Shown: positions 35,481 to 47,805, numbered from the stretch's first letter. The stretch: DNA of 64,000 bases from Solanum dulcamara (GCF_947179165.1 NC_077245.1:46897286-46961285), one strand, 5' to 3'. The notes: generated by a model from the letters alone, not told the origin. Program-made: numbers and translations.

Positions 35481-36040
35481 TAGGTGGTAAAGGTTGACAC
35501 AGCTATATGTATGCCTTTCTAGGTAGACCAGTAGTGGACACATCTGATGCGATTTTCACAGGTACGATCTCTCTCTCAGCACCTTGCCTATTCTTTATTT
35601 TATTCCAGGGTCTACATACTCATATGTGTCCACTCATTATGTTACTCGATGGGATGTTTTATGGGAACCATTGCCTGTGCCTATATGTATAGGTACCTCT
35701 ATAAGTGATTCTTTAGTAGTGGATCGAGTGTATCGATCCTGTATGGTGACTATTATGGGGTATGATACTAGAGCAAACCTGATTGTGCTAGATATGGTAG
35801 ACTTTGACTTGATTCTAGGCATGGACTAGTTGTCTACTCATAATATAGTTTTGGATTGCTTCTCCAAGACCGTTACTTTGTATATGCCTGGTATTCCTCT
35901 GATCGTGTGGGCAGGTGCAGTTAGTCATGTGTCGAGTGGTGTGATTTCCTTTCTCAAGGCTTAGCGATTAGTGGGGAAAGGGTGTCTACCCTATCTTGCT
36001 TATGTCCGTGATATTAGTATTGACACTCCTTCTATTGATT
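35481..36040 (+). pseudogene. Element A1 protease and linker (broken)
   Basis: 35584-35829 reads YFIPGSTYSYVSTHYVTRWD (catalytic D lost) and LIVLDMVDFDLILGMD, stopping where W is expected (TGG to TAG at 35827-35829). The linker has the RA/KA-stop-RLVGKG stop at 35962-35964 shared with A2. Confidence 0.78.
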
Positions 36041-36730
36041 CTATTGAGGTTGTCCAAGATCTCCTTGATTTTTTTCCACCGATTTACCTAGTCTTCCTCC
36101 AGAGCGTGATATTGATTTTGGCATTGATGTTGAGTCAGGTACACAACTAGTCTCTATTCCACCATATTGAATGTCTCTAGTTGAGTTAATGAAGCTTAAG
36201 GTGCAGCTCCAGGACCTCTTGAGTAAGGGGTTTATCAGGCCTAATGTGTCTCCTTTGGGTGCTACTATTCTGTTCATGAAGAAGAAGGATGGTACCGTAT
36301 ATGTATATCTATTACAGGCAGCTAAATAAGTTGACCATCAAGAATAGGTACCCGATGCCGCAGATTGATGACTTATTTGACCAGCTCTAGGTGCAGTAGT
36401 GTTCTCTAAGATTGAGTTGAGGTCAGGGTATGACCAGTTGAGGATTAGAGAGTCAGATATCTCTAAGACTGCTTTCAGGACTTGATACGGGAACTATGAG
36501 TTCTTATTTATGTCTTTCGGGTTGACTAATACGCAAAATTCATGGATTTGATCAACCGTGTGTTTAGGTCCTACTTGGACTCTTTTGTCATTGTATTCAT
36601 TTATGACATTCTAGTCTACTCCGGGAATAGAGAGCAGCATGAGCAGCACTTGACGATAGTACTTTAGACTTTGAGGGATCAACAGTTTTATGCCAAATTC
36701 ATTAAGTATAAATTTTGTCTTTAGTGTGTG
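36041..36730 (+). pseudogene. Element A1 reverse transcriptase (broken)
   Basis: Aligns along its length with A2 RT. Landmarks: [20 protein letters not shown] near 36222-36280, KKKDGT near 36282, the shared stop at 36388-36390, RT-stop-YGNYEF at 36477-36500 (CGA to TGA), and the active site VFIYDILVY at about 36593-36620 where FIDD is expected. Minus-strand frames here (36041-36277, 36611-36814) are shadows. Confidence 0.82.
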
Positions 36731-37219
36731 GCATTCATAGGGAACGTGGTGTACAAGGATAGGATTATGGTAGATCCGACGAAGATAACGAAAGTTTGTG
36801 ATTGGGCTAGGCATACTTCTCCTACTGAGGTTTGCAGTTTTGTTTGGTTGGAAGGGTATTACAGATGGTTTGTGGAGGGGTTCTATTCTATTGCAGCACC
36901 TTTGACCAGATTGACTCAGAAGAATGTTCCCTTCCAGTTGTCTAATGAGTGTGAGATGAGCTTCCTAAAGCTCAAGGCATTGTTGACTTTAGCTCCGATT
37001 CTTACTCTTCCTGTTGAGGACCAGGGATTTACAGCATTTTGTAATGCTTCAGGTGTTGGCTTGGGTTGTGTTATGATGCAGTAGGGTACAATTATTGCAT
37101 ATGCTTCTAGGAAGCTGAAGGTCCATAAGCAAAACTACACCAGGTATGATTTAAAGTTGGCAACGGTGGTCTTTACATTGAAGATTTGTAGGTATTACTT
37201 GTATGGATCCCATTGTGAG
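36728..37219 (+). pseudogene. Element A1 RT thumb and RNase H, first part
   Basis: 36728-37084 is open: AFIGNVVYKDRIMVDPTKI, YYRWFVEGFYSIAAPLTRLT, then AFCNASGVGLGCVMMQ, the RNase H start with D changed to N. It continues to YYLYGSHCE at 37217, where S2 interrupts. The last five bases (37215-37219, gtgag) are the S2 target duplication. Confidence 0.85.
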
Positions 37220-37539
37220 TGTTATACCCCACACTTTTGTACTTTGAAACATGTTCCTAACCTTCTTGAAAGTGTCCATATGACCCCTACTCTCTACACA
37301 CTTATCAAATACCTCTAAGGAAGAGAGGATGTGATGCTCCATATAGGGAAGGTTGGAAATGGGGTTATAAGAATTCAAAAGGAGTTGGAGGCTAAGAAAT
37401 GAGTCGTAGGACTCGACTTACTTATGGAAGCTACCAACTCGGAAGTCTTACAAATTTAAGCTACTTGAACACAAGTCGAGCTTACGTAGCAAGGAGTACA
37501 CGGGTTCTTAAAGTAAGATGAGATTATGAATCCACGAAG

Positions 37540-37830
37540 AGGAAGAAGAGCGACATATGGCAGAAAGAGGAGGTGCCATGTGGCAGCATGGGGAAGTGAC
37601 ATGTGGTAGAAGGTGACCCACTTTCTTGGGGACAAGTAGGTGACCCACCTTCTTGGGGGCTGGATACCACCTTCCATGTGGAAGCCTAGGGGTGGCGCAT
37701 GGATGTGTTGGCCCAATAGGCCTGGACACGTGTCACCCTTAGGGACAAGACACGTGTCACCCTCAGGGGATGACATGTGTCACCTCCTACAGAGGTGTAT
37801 ACATTCACCTTATAATAACTAAAATTCATT
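37540..37830 (+). promoter_or_regulatory. G-box cluster and TATA-like region in S2
   Basis: CACGTG at 37727-37732 and 37751-37756, each inside the palindrome ACACGTGT; related catgtgg and gtgtcacc words across 37560-37790. TATA-like ttataataa near 37811. It mirrors the layout in S1. CACGTG is the plant G-box bound by bZIP and bHLH factors; function here is inferred. Confidence 0.5.
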
Positions 37831-38936
37831 TCTTTTGTTCATACTTAGCCAAAATTTGAAGAACTTGGAGAATAAGGGAGCATAGCTACAAATTGCTTCC
37901 TTCAAAGGTGAGTCTCCAATTTTTCTCCATAAATTAATTATCTAAGGTGTTCCTCAATCACGTGAAGGTTTATATATGTACCTTATGATGACTAAGGAGT
38001 CATTTCTTCAGCTTTACACTTGGAATAATTGGAGAGAAACTTGGGAGAAAGAAGAGAGGAGAGGTACAGCCTAGGGGCTGCCAAAGTAAGCCTCTGAGCT
38101 TCTCTCTGTGAATTAATTATCTAGGTATGATACTATGAATTTAGAGTGTTAATAACATAAATTTACTGGTTGGAGCAGCACCAAAAGGGTAACGACCAGC
38201 CACCACAATTTCAGCCGCGTTAAGGAACCTTCGAGGCGAGTTTTGGCGAGCTTTGGCTAGTTTTCGACAAGGTAAGGCTCCCCCTTTCAAATTGGGGTTA
38301 ATGGTGTTGTTATGGAGTATATTAAATGTGTTAAAGGAAGATGGAAGTAGGAAAATTGTATAAGTATGCCTGACGTTAGAAACAAACTAAATTGGAATCG
38401 TTCTAGTTAAATCAGAATCGAGTAGTGTTGTTGCGATTGTTGTGCTGTGGTTGGAGATGGTTTTATTTTGTGTTGAAGGGATGGAAAACGTTCCAAAAGG
38501 TGGGTTGGAGCTTCTAGTTTCATCCACATAACCCTCCGTTACGTGTGGTTAAAGGTTTTACGAAGTAAAGATTGAAAACCTTATTTTGGTACTGTAGTTT
38601 TGGGTGAGTTGGTTGGAACTTGTATTGCATAATATTGTAGTGATGTGATTATACGTAGTTTCTGGTTGTTGTTGTGAGTATGGATGCTAAGGTTAGAGGC
38701 TAAAACTAGAAGTTTGGATAGGGCCAGTTATAGGGGAGATGCTGCCCGATTTTCACTAACTTCAGAACTAATAATAAACTAGTCGAGGTAAATGGATAAG
38801 AAAATGATTCCTATGGATACTTGAATATGAATTTAGGATCTGGAATGTCGAAGTTCATTAATCTTAGTATACTCTCGTTTTAAATAGGTTGAAGGATTAC
38901 CAGGCAGGCTGGGTTACAAGTGAGCTACTATAGGTA

Positions 38937-39370
38937 TGTAAGGCTATCCCTTCTTTTTTTTGGCATGTCTTAGGTATAAGTTATGAATGATATGTATATA
39001 AGCTTGGGGTGATTCCATCCATAAATTCCAAGCATGAACCATGAGTCTCATTCACTTCTAGATGTTAAAACTCCTATAATAGTTAAGTTATTACCTTTTT
39101 TAGGCTTCGATATGATGAAAGGTAGTACATGTAAAGCCTATCTCTTCTTTCTTTAGGAATGTCTTAAATGTAAGCGAAATGAAATATGGTATGAGTGTGG
39201 AGGTAGTTCCCATTGTAAGTTTCGAATATAACTAGTGACTCGTGTGTACTTCTAAATGCTAAGGCTCTTAAGGTAGTTGAGTTATCACCCTCGAGCCTTC
39301 TATATGTAAAGACATGATCCATGAATCTTAGTCACGTCTGAATGTAAAGTTCTTGAAGTAGTTGAACTAC
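38937..39370 (+). repeat. Imperfect tandem repeat, about 192-bp unit, in S2
   Basis: atgtaaggct at 38937 and atgtaaagcct at 39129, with matching order of later words (cttctagatgttaaaactc against cttctaaatgctaaggctc). A shorter third unit follows to about 39370. Confidence 0.65.
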
Positions 39371-39689
39371 TACCCTCAATTCCCTATATGATGAATACTA
39401 ATTGAATGTATAATCTCCTATTCCTAAGGAATCTATGACGACAAGCGTCTCTAATTCTATAAGTTGTTTAGCTTTGTCTCGATACATTTCTACGATTCGT
39501 AAGATGATTACTATTCTAGTCTTCAGGTGATGGTTCACTTGAATGTTTCATCGAGTCTTAGATGATGACTTTACTTGCATATGATTTCTCACTACTCTAC
39601 TTGCGCATACTATAACCCCTCTTCCTTTGGGTCCCACAAGAGGGCTGAGAACGTCATCGTGCATAGCTTTACTACTTCTTTCATCGAAT

Positions 39690-40160
39690 CTCGGGCCGGG
39701 CAGTATATGTGAGGGTGGTATTATGCCATATATGATGATATGAATTTGTGATAATATGATAATTCACTGCATCTCGGGCCGGATATAATATGATGATATG
39801 TATGGTGATATAAGTAAGGAACACCGAGTCCCCCACTAGAGGGAAAAGTACGATATGTATATATATGATGATTGTACATTATAGACGTACACTACTCCCT
39901 TCACTGAGTCCCTCACTAAAGGGCCGGATACTTTACGTAGGCATGCATATGAAAGTATAGGGGTATATATTTGTGACTCCGAGCCCTATAGTGGACCGAA
40001 TATAATATGATGACATATATGATAAGATTATGCTGTATACGATGATATGATACCATATATGATGACATGATGAAATAATGTACATGATGGAAAGGGATGA
40101 TGACATGATAATATGATGATATGGTAATATGATGAAATAATTATGACACCAAGTTCCTTA
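39690..40160 (+). repeat. AT-rich atgatgatatg region with recurring ccgagtccc words
   Basis: Alternates (atgata)n-like tracts with words such as ctcgggccgg, caccgagtcccccactagag and cactgagtccctcactaaag. The S1 copy shows the same layout near 5340-5480 and 5990-6010. Confidence 0.55.
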
Positions 40161-40792
40161 GTGGGCCAGGCATAGTGTATAATGATGTATATGACTACGT
40201 GTCTTAAGGTGCAGGTACAATAATTTGTTAATTGTTATACTTGTCCCCTGCATCCCTGGCTCAGCTATGGTCTCAGTTATGATGTGTTATGCTTTATGTA
40301 CTCAGTACATATATTGTAATGACCTCCTTTCTTCGTGGGGATGCGTTTCATGCCCACAGGTACAGGTACTTACTTTGGAGATCTGCCAGCTTAGGGTTTC
40401 CACTTAGCGATTTGGAAGCCTCCGTTGTGCCGGAGCCCAGATTTTGGTACTGACCCTTGATGTATATATTTTCTTATTCATGGGTATGGTGGGGGCCCTG
40501 TCCTTCCATATATTACTATTGATATTCTTATAAGTCTGTAGATATATGTACGTGGGTTATTTACAAGTTTGTTTTAGTTGCGCCTATACGGCATATTGCA
40601 AATCTTATTATGTTAAGGCAGCCTTGTCGGCTTGAATGCCCTTTTATGACATGATGTAAATGAAAGAGGCTATATGTATGCACATATGTTATCACCCATG
40701 GGGCTTCTGGTGTATAGTCCTTATATTTTATAGTTAGGTAGATGGGGGTCCAGGTCGGACCTAATCACGGCCTATGGGGTTGGGTCATAATA

Positions 40793-40985
40793 GTGAGATC
40801 TACACTGACCACAGTAGTTTTCAGCTTATATTCAGCCAGAATGACCTTAATTTGAGGCAGTGCAGGTGGTTGGAGTTGTTGAAGGACTATGGAGTCACCA
40901 TTCTCTATCACCCGGGCAACGCAGATGTTGTAGCAGATGCTTGGAGCCGAAAGGCAGTGAGTATAGGGAGTTTGGCATTCTTTTA
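40793..40985 (+). pseudogene. Element A1 RNase H, second part
   Basis: Resumes the interrupted domain: EIYTDHSSFQLIFSQNDLNL, ELLKDYGVTILYHPGNADVV, ADAWSRKAV. Starts with the right S2 target duplication copy (gtgag). Confidence 0.85.
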
Positions 40986-41039
40986 GTTGAGGAGCAGCCT
41001 TTAGCTTCGGACATTCAGTCCTTAGCTAACTAGATGGTT

Positions 41040-42530
41040 CGCCTTGATATTTTTGAGCTGGGTTGGGTACTTGATTGTGTAGAGGATAGGTCTTTCTTGA
41101 TGGAGAAAATCCGAGCATAATAGTTTGAAGAGCCACAGTTGAGGGCAATTCGTGATAAGATACTCAGTAGGGAAGCTAAGAAGGTGACCTTAGATCTGTA
41201 GGGCATTTTGAGGATTGAGGGTCGTATATTTGTTCCTAGAGTTCCAGATCTAGTCAGGCTCATCCTTGATGAGGCCCATTATTCCATATATTTCATTTAT
41301 CCTGGTGCGGAAAAAATGTATTGCAATCTACGGCAGCATTACTGGTGGTATGGGATGAAGTGGGATGTTGCAGTTTTTGTAGCTAGGTGCTTGAACTGTT
41401 AGTAGGTCAAGTTCGAGCTTCAGAGACCAGGTATTTTGACCAAATGAATACCCATTCTAGAGTGGAAGTGGGAGCGGATAGCTATGGAATTTGTAATGGA
41501 TTTACCACGTACTTCTTGAGGATTTGATTCTATTTGGGTCATTGTAGATCAATTGACCAAGTCTGCTTACTTCTTACCAATCCAGACTACCTACACTTCA
41601 TAGAAGTTGGCTCAGATTTATATTTGAGAGGTGGTCCGATTGTATGGGGTGCTAGTGTCTATCATTTTGGACCATGGTACTCAATTCACTTCACTTTTCT
41701 AAGGGTCTATATAGAATGAGTTGGGTACCTGAGTTGAGCTCAGCACAACTTTCCATCCCCAGACCGATGGCCAGTCAGATAGGACTATTCAGGTCTTAGA
41801 GGATATGCTATCGGCCTATGTTATTGATTTTGGAGGTCAATGGGATAAGTCCTTGGCTTTGGTAGAGTTTGTATATAATAATAGCTACCAATTGAGCATT
41901 GAGATGACACCTTTTGAGGCATTGTAGGTAGGAGTTGTCGTTCCCTAGTGTTCTGCTTTGATGCTTTTGAGGTTAGGACTTGAGGCACCGATTTGCTGCT
42001 TGAGTCGATGGAAAAAGTTCATATGATTCAGGAGAGACTCCGTACTTCCCAGAGTAGGCAGATGAGTTATGCTAATTGGAGGGTCCGACCTTTAGAGTTT
42101 ATGGTTGGAGAATGGGTATTCTTGAGAGTGTCGTCAATGAAGGGCGTGATGAGATTCGGGAGGAGAGGTAAGCTTAGCCCTAGATTCATTGGACCTTTTG
42201 AGATCTTGAGATGGGTAGATGAGGTAGCTTATGAGTTGGCCTTACCCCCAATACTATCAAGTGTTCAATTTGTATTCCATGTTTCTATGCTGCAGCGGTA
42301 CATCCCGAATGAGTCTCATGTGCTTCAATGGGATTTGGTTCAGTTTGATGAGTCCTTGACCTTTGAGAAGGAGCCTGTAGCTATTTTGGACAAGAAGGTT
42401 AGCAAGTTAAGGTCTAAGGAGATTCTGTAGGTAAAAGTCCAGTGGAGGCATCATTCGATCGACGAGGCTACTTGGGAGATCGAGTAGGATATGCAGATCT
42501 GACATCCTCACATTTTTTAGGAACCAGGTA
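41040..42530 (+). pseudogene. Element A1 integrase and chromodomain-like tail
   Basis: 41208-41402 reads IEGRIFVPRVPDLVRLILDE, then the zinc finger with its second H changed (YFIYPG) and CLNC kept; two stops follow (41400-41405), the second shared with A2. Core blocks: SIWVIVDQLTKSAYF, SIILDHGTQFTSLF, HPQTDGQSDRTIQVLEDML, FVYNNSYQ. 41993-42430 is open (MRFGRRGKLSPRFIGPFEIL, VFHVSMLQRYIP, AILDKKVSKLRSKEIL). The tail reads VKVQWRHHSIDEATWEIE then stop. Confidence 0.85.
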
Positions 42531-42576
42531 CCTTTCTCCCTTGACTTTCAAGGATGAAAGTCCTTTTAGTAGTAGA

Positions 42577-45460
42577 TGTGGTTATGACCTCCAAGGTCAT
42601 TTTCATGCTTTTACATGTTGTTTTTACCATTTTACCTCTTCTCGCAGCTTTTTCACATCTTATATGTGGTTTTGGGATGGGTGGCCTGCCTGCCAAGGTG
42701 TCCGGTTGAGTTTTAAGGTGGTTTGGCCATTATGGAGGCTTAAAGTTTGAAAGAGTCGAATTTAGTAAACATCCAGAGATTTGGGCATCATATGAAAATT
42801 TTGACAGTTCCATCAGCTTCAGAAGGTCCATTTTGGTCTAAAAAGAAGGCTGGTTTAGGTTTTGGAGTCTTCATTTCAAGCTTATACGATTAGGCGTTTT
42901 GACTTTAAAGTTTTGGCCATGTTTCACCTCAGTCAACTTTTTGAGTTAATGCATTCGGATGAAAATTTCTTCAGCACAGTTAGCTCTGGAAAGCCAAGTT
43001 TTGTCTGGAATGACCTTTGGTTCAGTTCTCGAGGTGATCAAAATGAGTTTTTAGCATTTTGTGCATTTTAAGAGTTTTCTTTAAAATCCTTTGACTTGGG
43101 CTAACATTCCATTGAAACAACCTCTATTGGAAAATGCATCATTTCCATTGGGTCCAAAATGTCGTTTCCAGTTGGGTAGCATGGTTGGTTCCTGTCGATG
43201 GGATTTTGGACGAGTTCCGAGCCCTATTGAGGGACTTGTTTCCCTTGGTGAAATGCACCAGCACAACTTTTGGTGCACCTCAAATTTATTCTCTGCGTCT
43301 GCAGGCCCCTAGCCGCGTTCGTGGGCCTTTGGTCGGGTTCTAGGAGGTATGGATGGTTGTACTCCACATTCGCAAAAAAGGCTCCGCATTCACGGAGAGA
43401 CAGCTTGCTGAGTTCCGCATTCGCGAAGAACATTGACGCGCCTAGCAGTGAGGTCTTTTAAGACCCGATGCCAACCCTTTTTCTCTCCATTTCCAATATT
43501 TTAAAACACTATATTTGGAGCAAATCTTGACAATTTTTGATCATTCTTGTTCTGGTGCATTGGGGATTCTTGTGGGAACATTTCGAGACCTTTTTCCATT
43601 TTAAAAACCTCGTAAGTTTTGCATAAATTTCATAATTCCTTGCATTTTAACACTATTCTAGGGATTGAAATTGGTTGGGTTGTTTGAGCTCTTTCGGTGC
43701 TCGGAATATGCCTATTTTTTGGACACAAGTTTCTTGAGTGATTTGGGACCTTGTGATGTTGTTGGTTTTTCGATTTCGTGCTCGGGTTTCAATGTCAAAG
43801 TTTGACCCAATTTTTAGTTTTATTTGTAATTATAGCAATATGGATATCGTTGGCCTTGTTTTTATATGTTCTTTGAAAATTCAATAGAGTGGCATCATTT
43901 GGGGGAGGCCCAGAAAGGAAAGACTCAAATTTAGTGGTTCGGGTGCGGTTTTGGCTTTGAGGTAGGCTATGGCTTATTCTTTTTATGCTTCATTTGGCTA
44001 GAATTAGTATATTTTGAGTAGTAATACATGATTAGGTTGGTGATTTAGGTGTTGATAGTCAATTGAGGAATTGGGAGTTGATGATCATTGTTAGAGATTA
44101 GTTGAGGCTTTAGTCGTTGGATCCTTATTCTAGGTGATTTCTTGGCTTGCTTATATTGCTTAGAATCCTTAAATCTTGCTCCTAGGTGATTTGAACATAT
44201 GATGCCATTTGTTTGATTCATTTGGTTTTGGTTGCCGATTTATGCGATTTCGGTGTATGCCTATATCTTGCTATCTTTTAATATTGAAATATTAGGCTCG
44301 ATGCCAGGATTTTGGTAGACTGGAGTCTCAGGTTAGTGATTTGGCACCTCTAGCGAGATTTTTACTCAACTCGAGTGATATATGATTTTGACTTGCTACT
44401 TTTATTTATTTGCCTCGCCGTTGTTATAAACCTTTATTTTTAGAATAAAAATTGAAAATTCCAAGATTTTTGATTGATAAATAAGTGTAATGGTTTAAAG
44501 GAAATACCAGTGGTATTTTAATTATGACAATCCTATTGAGAAGCCCGAGGCGTGAATTCCGGGTGACCCATTGATACATAATTTTGGTTATTATTATTAT
44601 TACTAATATTGAGAAGCTCGAGGTATGAATTCTGGGTGGCCCATGATACATATTTAGGTTACTATTACTTTTACTATTATTGGGAAGCTCAAGGCGTGAA
44701 TTCCGAGCGCTTCATGATAATTTTGAGGATATTGAGCATTAGCTACGAGTTTACATTGAGTATTATTTCGGTATTTTTATCAGATAGGACTGTTAATGTG
44801 CTTACTTGATTGGTCGGTCTTGGTTGACTGCCATATGATTATTCCCATGCCCCTTTCCTCGTATTTGTTGCTTGTATTCTTCCCTTATTGTTATTAGTAT
44901 TATCATGCTACTTATTATATATGTTATTTTTTCTAAGCTCGGTCGGCCTATGATGCCTACTGGGTACCCAGTGTTTAGATACTCATACTGCACTTCTGCA
45001 TCTTTTGATGCAGTTCCCAGTTCAAACCATCCTCAGCGCGTACCTGATCATCCATAACGGGGTGGGGCCGGTTCCGGATTATGGCGAGCTTCTGGCATTC
45101 AAATACTTGCTACATTCCCTCTTTTGCTCTGAATTGTATTTTATATTTGGACAGTCACATCTGCATTGTACATTTATACCTTTAGTCAGCTTTGGTACTT
45201 AGTAGCTCCTGTATAGGTGACACCAGGTCCGGAGTTTGGTCTAGTGTTAGTTCGTCATTTATTTTGGTCACTTTCAGGCCTTTTGTATATGTTGTATCAT
45301 ACTTACATATCTATACCTTGGCCTGACTTTTCTTAGGTTATATTCATTTTCTTCTGCCTTCTTATATTATTAATTATTTAATTAGATTGAGATTTTTCTT
45401 CCAGTTTTCTTGGGTTTGTCTTGCCTACTCAGGGGTTATGGTAGGCGCCATCATGACTCG
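42577..45460 (+). repeat. 3' LTR of element A1, right end clipped
   Basis: Starts TGTGGTTATGACC and follows the 5' LTR to catgactcg at 45460, about 14 bases before the expected end. Palindrome-like TATA region GGTCTTTTAAGACC at 43452-43465, U3 words 43290-43440, subrepeats about 44535-44735. Confidence 0.82.
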
Positions 45461-46039
45461 GGGGTTACATTTGGAAATGGTGGGAAAAAGAAATTAATAC
45501 CCCTCCTATAATTGGGTTTGGTTTCTACAGATGGCTTCCTATTGATCGTAAAAGGTTACTCGTAGGAAACCTTGATTAAAGATAAGGACCTACTGGAATT
45601 TTCCCTAGGGGTCTATGACTACCTTTCTACAGGTCATAAGGACTAGCTTGTAGGAATCAGGGCACTTTCCTGGGTTTCTGAAGTTGAACCTATGGACCCC
45701 TTCCTACAGGTTGTAGGACTGTCTATGGATTGTCATGCTAACTCGTAGGTAGAGTCATGCATATAAGAGATGTTGAGTCTCTAAGCCTCACCCAAGAGCA
45801 TCTTCTATAGTTCGTAGGAATTCCTATGGGCTGTAGAAGCCATCGTATGGAGGGTTGAAGAAACTCAAATATTTTTTAGTGTTGGGGTAACCTACGAATG
45901 GCCACCTACGACTCGTAGGGATTCCTATGAATCATAGGAATCACCCGTGGCACTAGGCGGTCTACTCTTTTTATTTTTTTCACAAGTTTTGTCTTGGATC
46001 TCCAATATGACCTAGGTTAGAATAATATGGGGTGTTATG
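45461..46039 (-). repeat. 5' LTR of element B, outer end
   Basis: Matches 3044-3658 in the same orientation, including the CTACGG/CCGTAG cluster (45530-45960). The LTR start at 46039 has two base changes from TGTAACACC. About 1.5 kb present in the other LTR (1531-3040) is missing between 30863 and 45461. Confidence 0.75.
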
Positions 46040-46449
46040 ATGACATACTCAAATTATTTTTCTTACATTGGTCGTGAAAGTTGCAATTTCAAACTCAAGT
46101 TGGATGACTTCATGGCACTGAGTTAAGTGCAAATTTTGCAAATCATCCCTCATTGTGAGCATTAGATGTTGTAGCCTCTCACCATGTCAAGGCCTTTGGG
46201 CCAAGCTTATGAGCAATATTGACTCACCACACCCAATTTTTCACACAATTCTTCATCTAGAGAAGCCTCCACACAAATTTACCCAACACGAGGTCTTCTA
46301 CAACAAGGCCACAGGTCATCAACATAGGGATTGAAACCACCAAACATTGTTTCTTCACAAGAAGCCATTGAACCAAACAAAAATAAATATTCACTATTTG
46401 GATGGATACTAGTAAATAAATTCTAAATAAATTCAATACGCCAAATTGT
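46040..46449 (-). other. Leader of T1 (Athila/Tat-like), with a small frame
   Basis: Minus-strand sequence downstream of a primer site. A 29-codon frame starts at 46368 (MASCEETMFGGFNPYVDDLW...) and stops at 46279. I recognise no domain; it may be the start of a decayed gag or an upstream frame. The B 5' LTR begins at its left edge. Confidence 0.4.
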
Positions 46450-46467
46450 TCCCTGGCAACGATGCCA
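46450..46467 (-). other. Primer binding site of T1 (tRNA-Asp type)
   Basis: Minus strand TGGCATCGTTGCCAGGGA, 15 of 18 matches to TGGCGCCGTTGCCGGGGA, the site complementary to plant tRNA-Asp used by Athila-type elements (family knowledge). Confidence 0.65.
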
Positions 46468-46471
46468 TTTT

Positions 46472-47805
46472 TGATAACGCTCAACAACATCCTTATGATT
46501 AGAAGTGTAGGCGGCTAGCAATATAAATTCAACGTATAAGGTCGGGGTCGAATCCCATAAGGAACAATGTGTAGGTTATTGAAAAAATAAAGAATTACAA
46601 GCTACTAGTTTGAATCCGAAATGAGAAGTACAATTTTTAACACAGAGAAATCGGTAACAATTTAGGATGGGGGGTAGGAGAGAACAAGGACCAAATCCTT
46701 TTCAAGCAAGGATACCAATGAGATTTGGTAATGGGAAATCAATCAACACCTATACGCTCTAATTCATACTCGCTTCATACAATCTCAATTAATCATGGAT
46801 AAAATCATACATGTCTAGAATCTAAAATATTCGCCTATTTTTCTCGAATATAGGCAAATATTTCTCAACGAATTCTCTTGAATCTAGATTAGTGACAACA
46901 CAATTAATTCAATTATACGTGTTGCATGTATTTACTATTTCTAGCTAAATTATGATATATGGGTTGCTACACCTTAAATTATGCACTAATCAACTTTTTC
47001 CAACCTCACTTGTCTCTCTCAATTTCAATCAAAGTAAATGGGCAAGTCCAAGGAGTGATCAAATATATTAGTTAAGCAATTAAAGCATGAAATTGATCAG
47101 ATAATAAAAAATTTATTTCATAACTGAAAAAATATTAACTAACTATAAAAGCACAAAATGAAAATTAACAACCCACAAATTGATTATCTCTAACCCAAAA
47201 TCCAAAAAATCAAATAACTACACTATAATTTAATCATTAGAAAATAAAGAATTGAAGAAAGGATGAGAAATAGTTACAATTAAGCATTTAATTTTCACTC
47301 TAATGGTGTTTGTTGTGGAAACTTCATTTGAAAACTATGCCCAAGTTCAGAAACATTCAAGCATTAATTAGTATATTGGTTGTATATGAGTGTATAATAA
47401 AATTTGGGATCTAAAATGTGAATTTTCAACAGTGCCCTGGATGCATAGCAGTTTACTCATTGCAATCGTGACTTGTTGACCGCGATCACAAAGTCAACAC
47501 TACTAGACCATTGCAGTCGCAATAGCACACCTAAGGATTGTAATTTAGTGTATTATGTTGACCATGATGCGATACTTTGACCACGCGATTGCAAAGACTA
47601 CTTTCTTCTAGGTCTGATTTTTCACATTTTAACCCTCTTTTTACCTCATTTTCACTTGCTTTTTCTATTATTCCTCAAATCAACTTATATTTCATTTTTC
47701 TACAAAATATAAAGAAAACCAAATCAAATGTACCCATTCTCACATAAACAAAAAAATAACATGAGCTTAAAGACAAGACAAATGGCTAAAAATACCCGCT
47801 CATCA
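46472..47805 (-). repeat. LTR of T1 (about 1.33 kb)
   Basis: On the minus strand it starts TGATGAGCGGGTATTTTTAG at 47805 and ends GAGCGTTATCA at 46472, 4 bp before the primer site. Near the end it has a ggattcgaccccgacc block also seen, diverged, at 63508-63525 in T2. U3 dyad words (gcaatcgtgac, ccgcgatcac) lie at 47440-47600. Confidence 0.65.

Larger units (their letters stand above)
37220..40792 (+). mobile_element. Solo LTR S2, about 3.57 kb
   Basis: Starts TGTTATACCCC and ends GGGTCATAATA (S1 ends GGGTCATGACA), with the perfect target duplication gtgag at 37215-37219 and 40793-40797. The host reading frame resumes across it: HCE before, EIYTDHSS after. Same family as S1; for example 40320-40440 aligns with the reverse strand of 5080-5190. 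U3 holds G-box motifs (37727-37756). Short frames inside (37456-37776 minus, 40225-40407 plus) resemble no protein I know. Confidence 0.87.
30864..45460 (+). mobile_element. Element A1, Ty3/gypsy chromovirus, split by S2
   Basis: 5' LTR, primer site, gag, PR, RT, RNase H (split by S2), IN, tail, 3' LTR. Removing S2 leaves about 11.0 kb. It lies in the 5' LTR of B. No target duplication is seen because the 3' end is cut about 14 bases short of the LTR end and adjoining B sequence is missing. RT has lost an active-site aspartate (FIYD at 36596-36607) and RNase H its first aspartate (CNAS), so it is dead. Confidence 0.85.

Noticed and set aside
37220..40792. S2 as a DNA transposon
   Set aside because: Ends are TG...(C)A with 5-bp target duplication and no terminal inverted repeat beyond the usual LTR dinucleotides; LTR origin fits better.
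30864..45460. A1 as a possibly active element
   Set aside because: Protease, RT and RNase H have each lost a catalytic aspartate, stops are frequent, and S2 splits RNase H.
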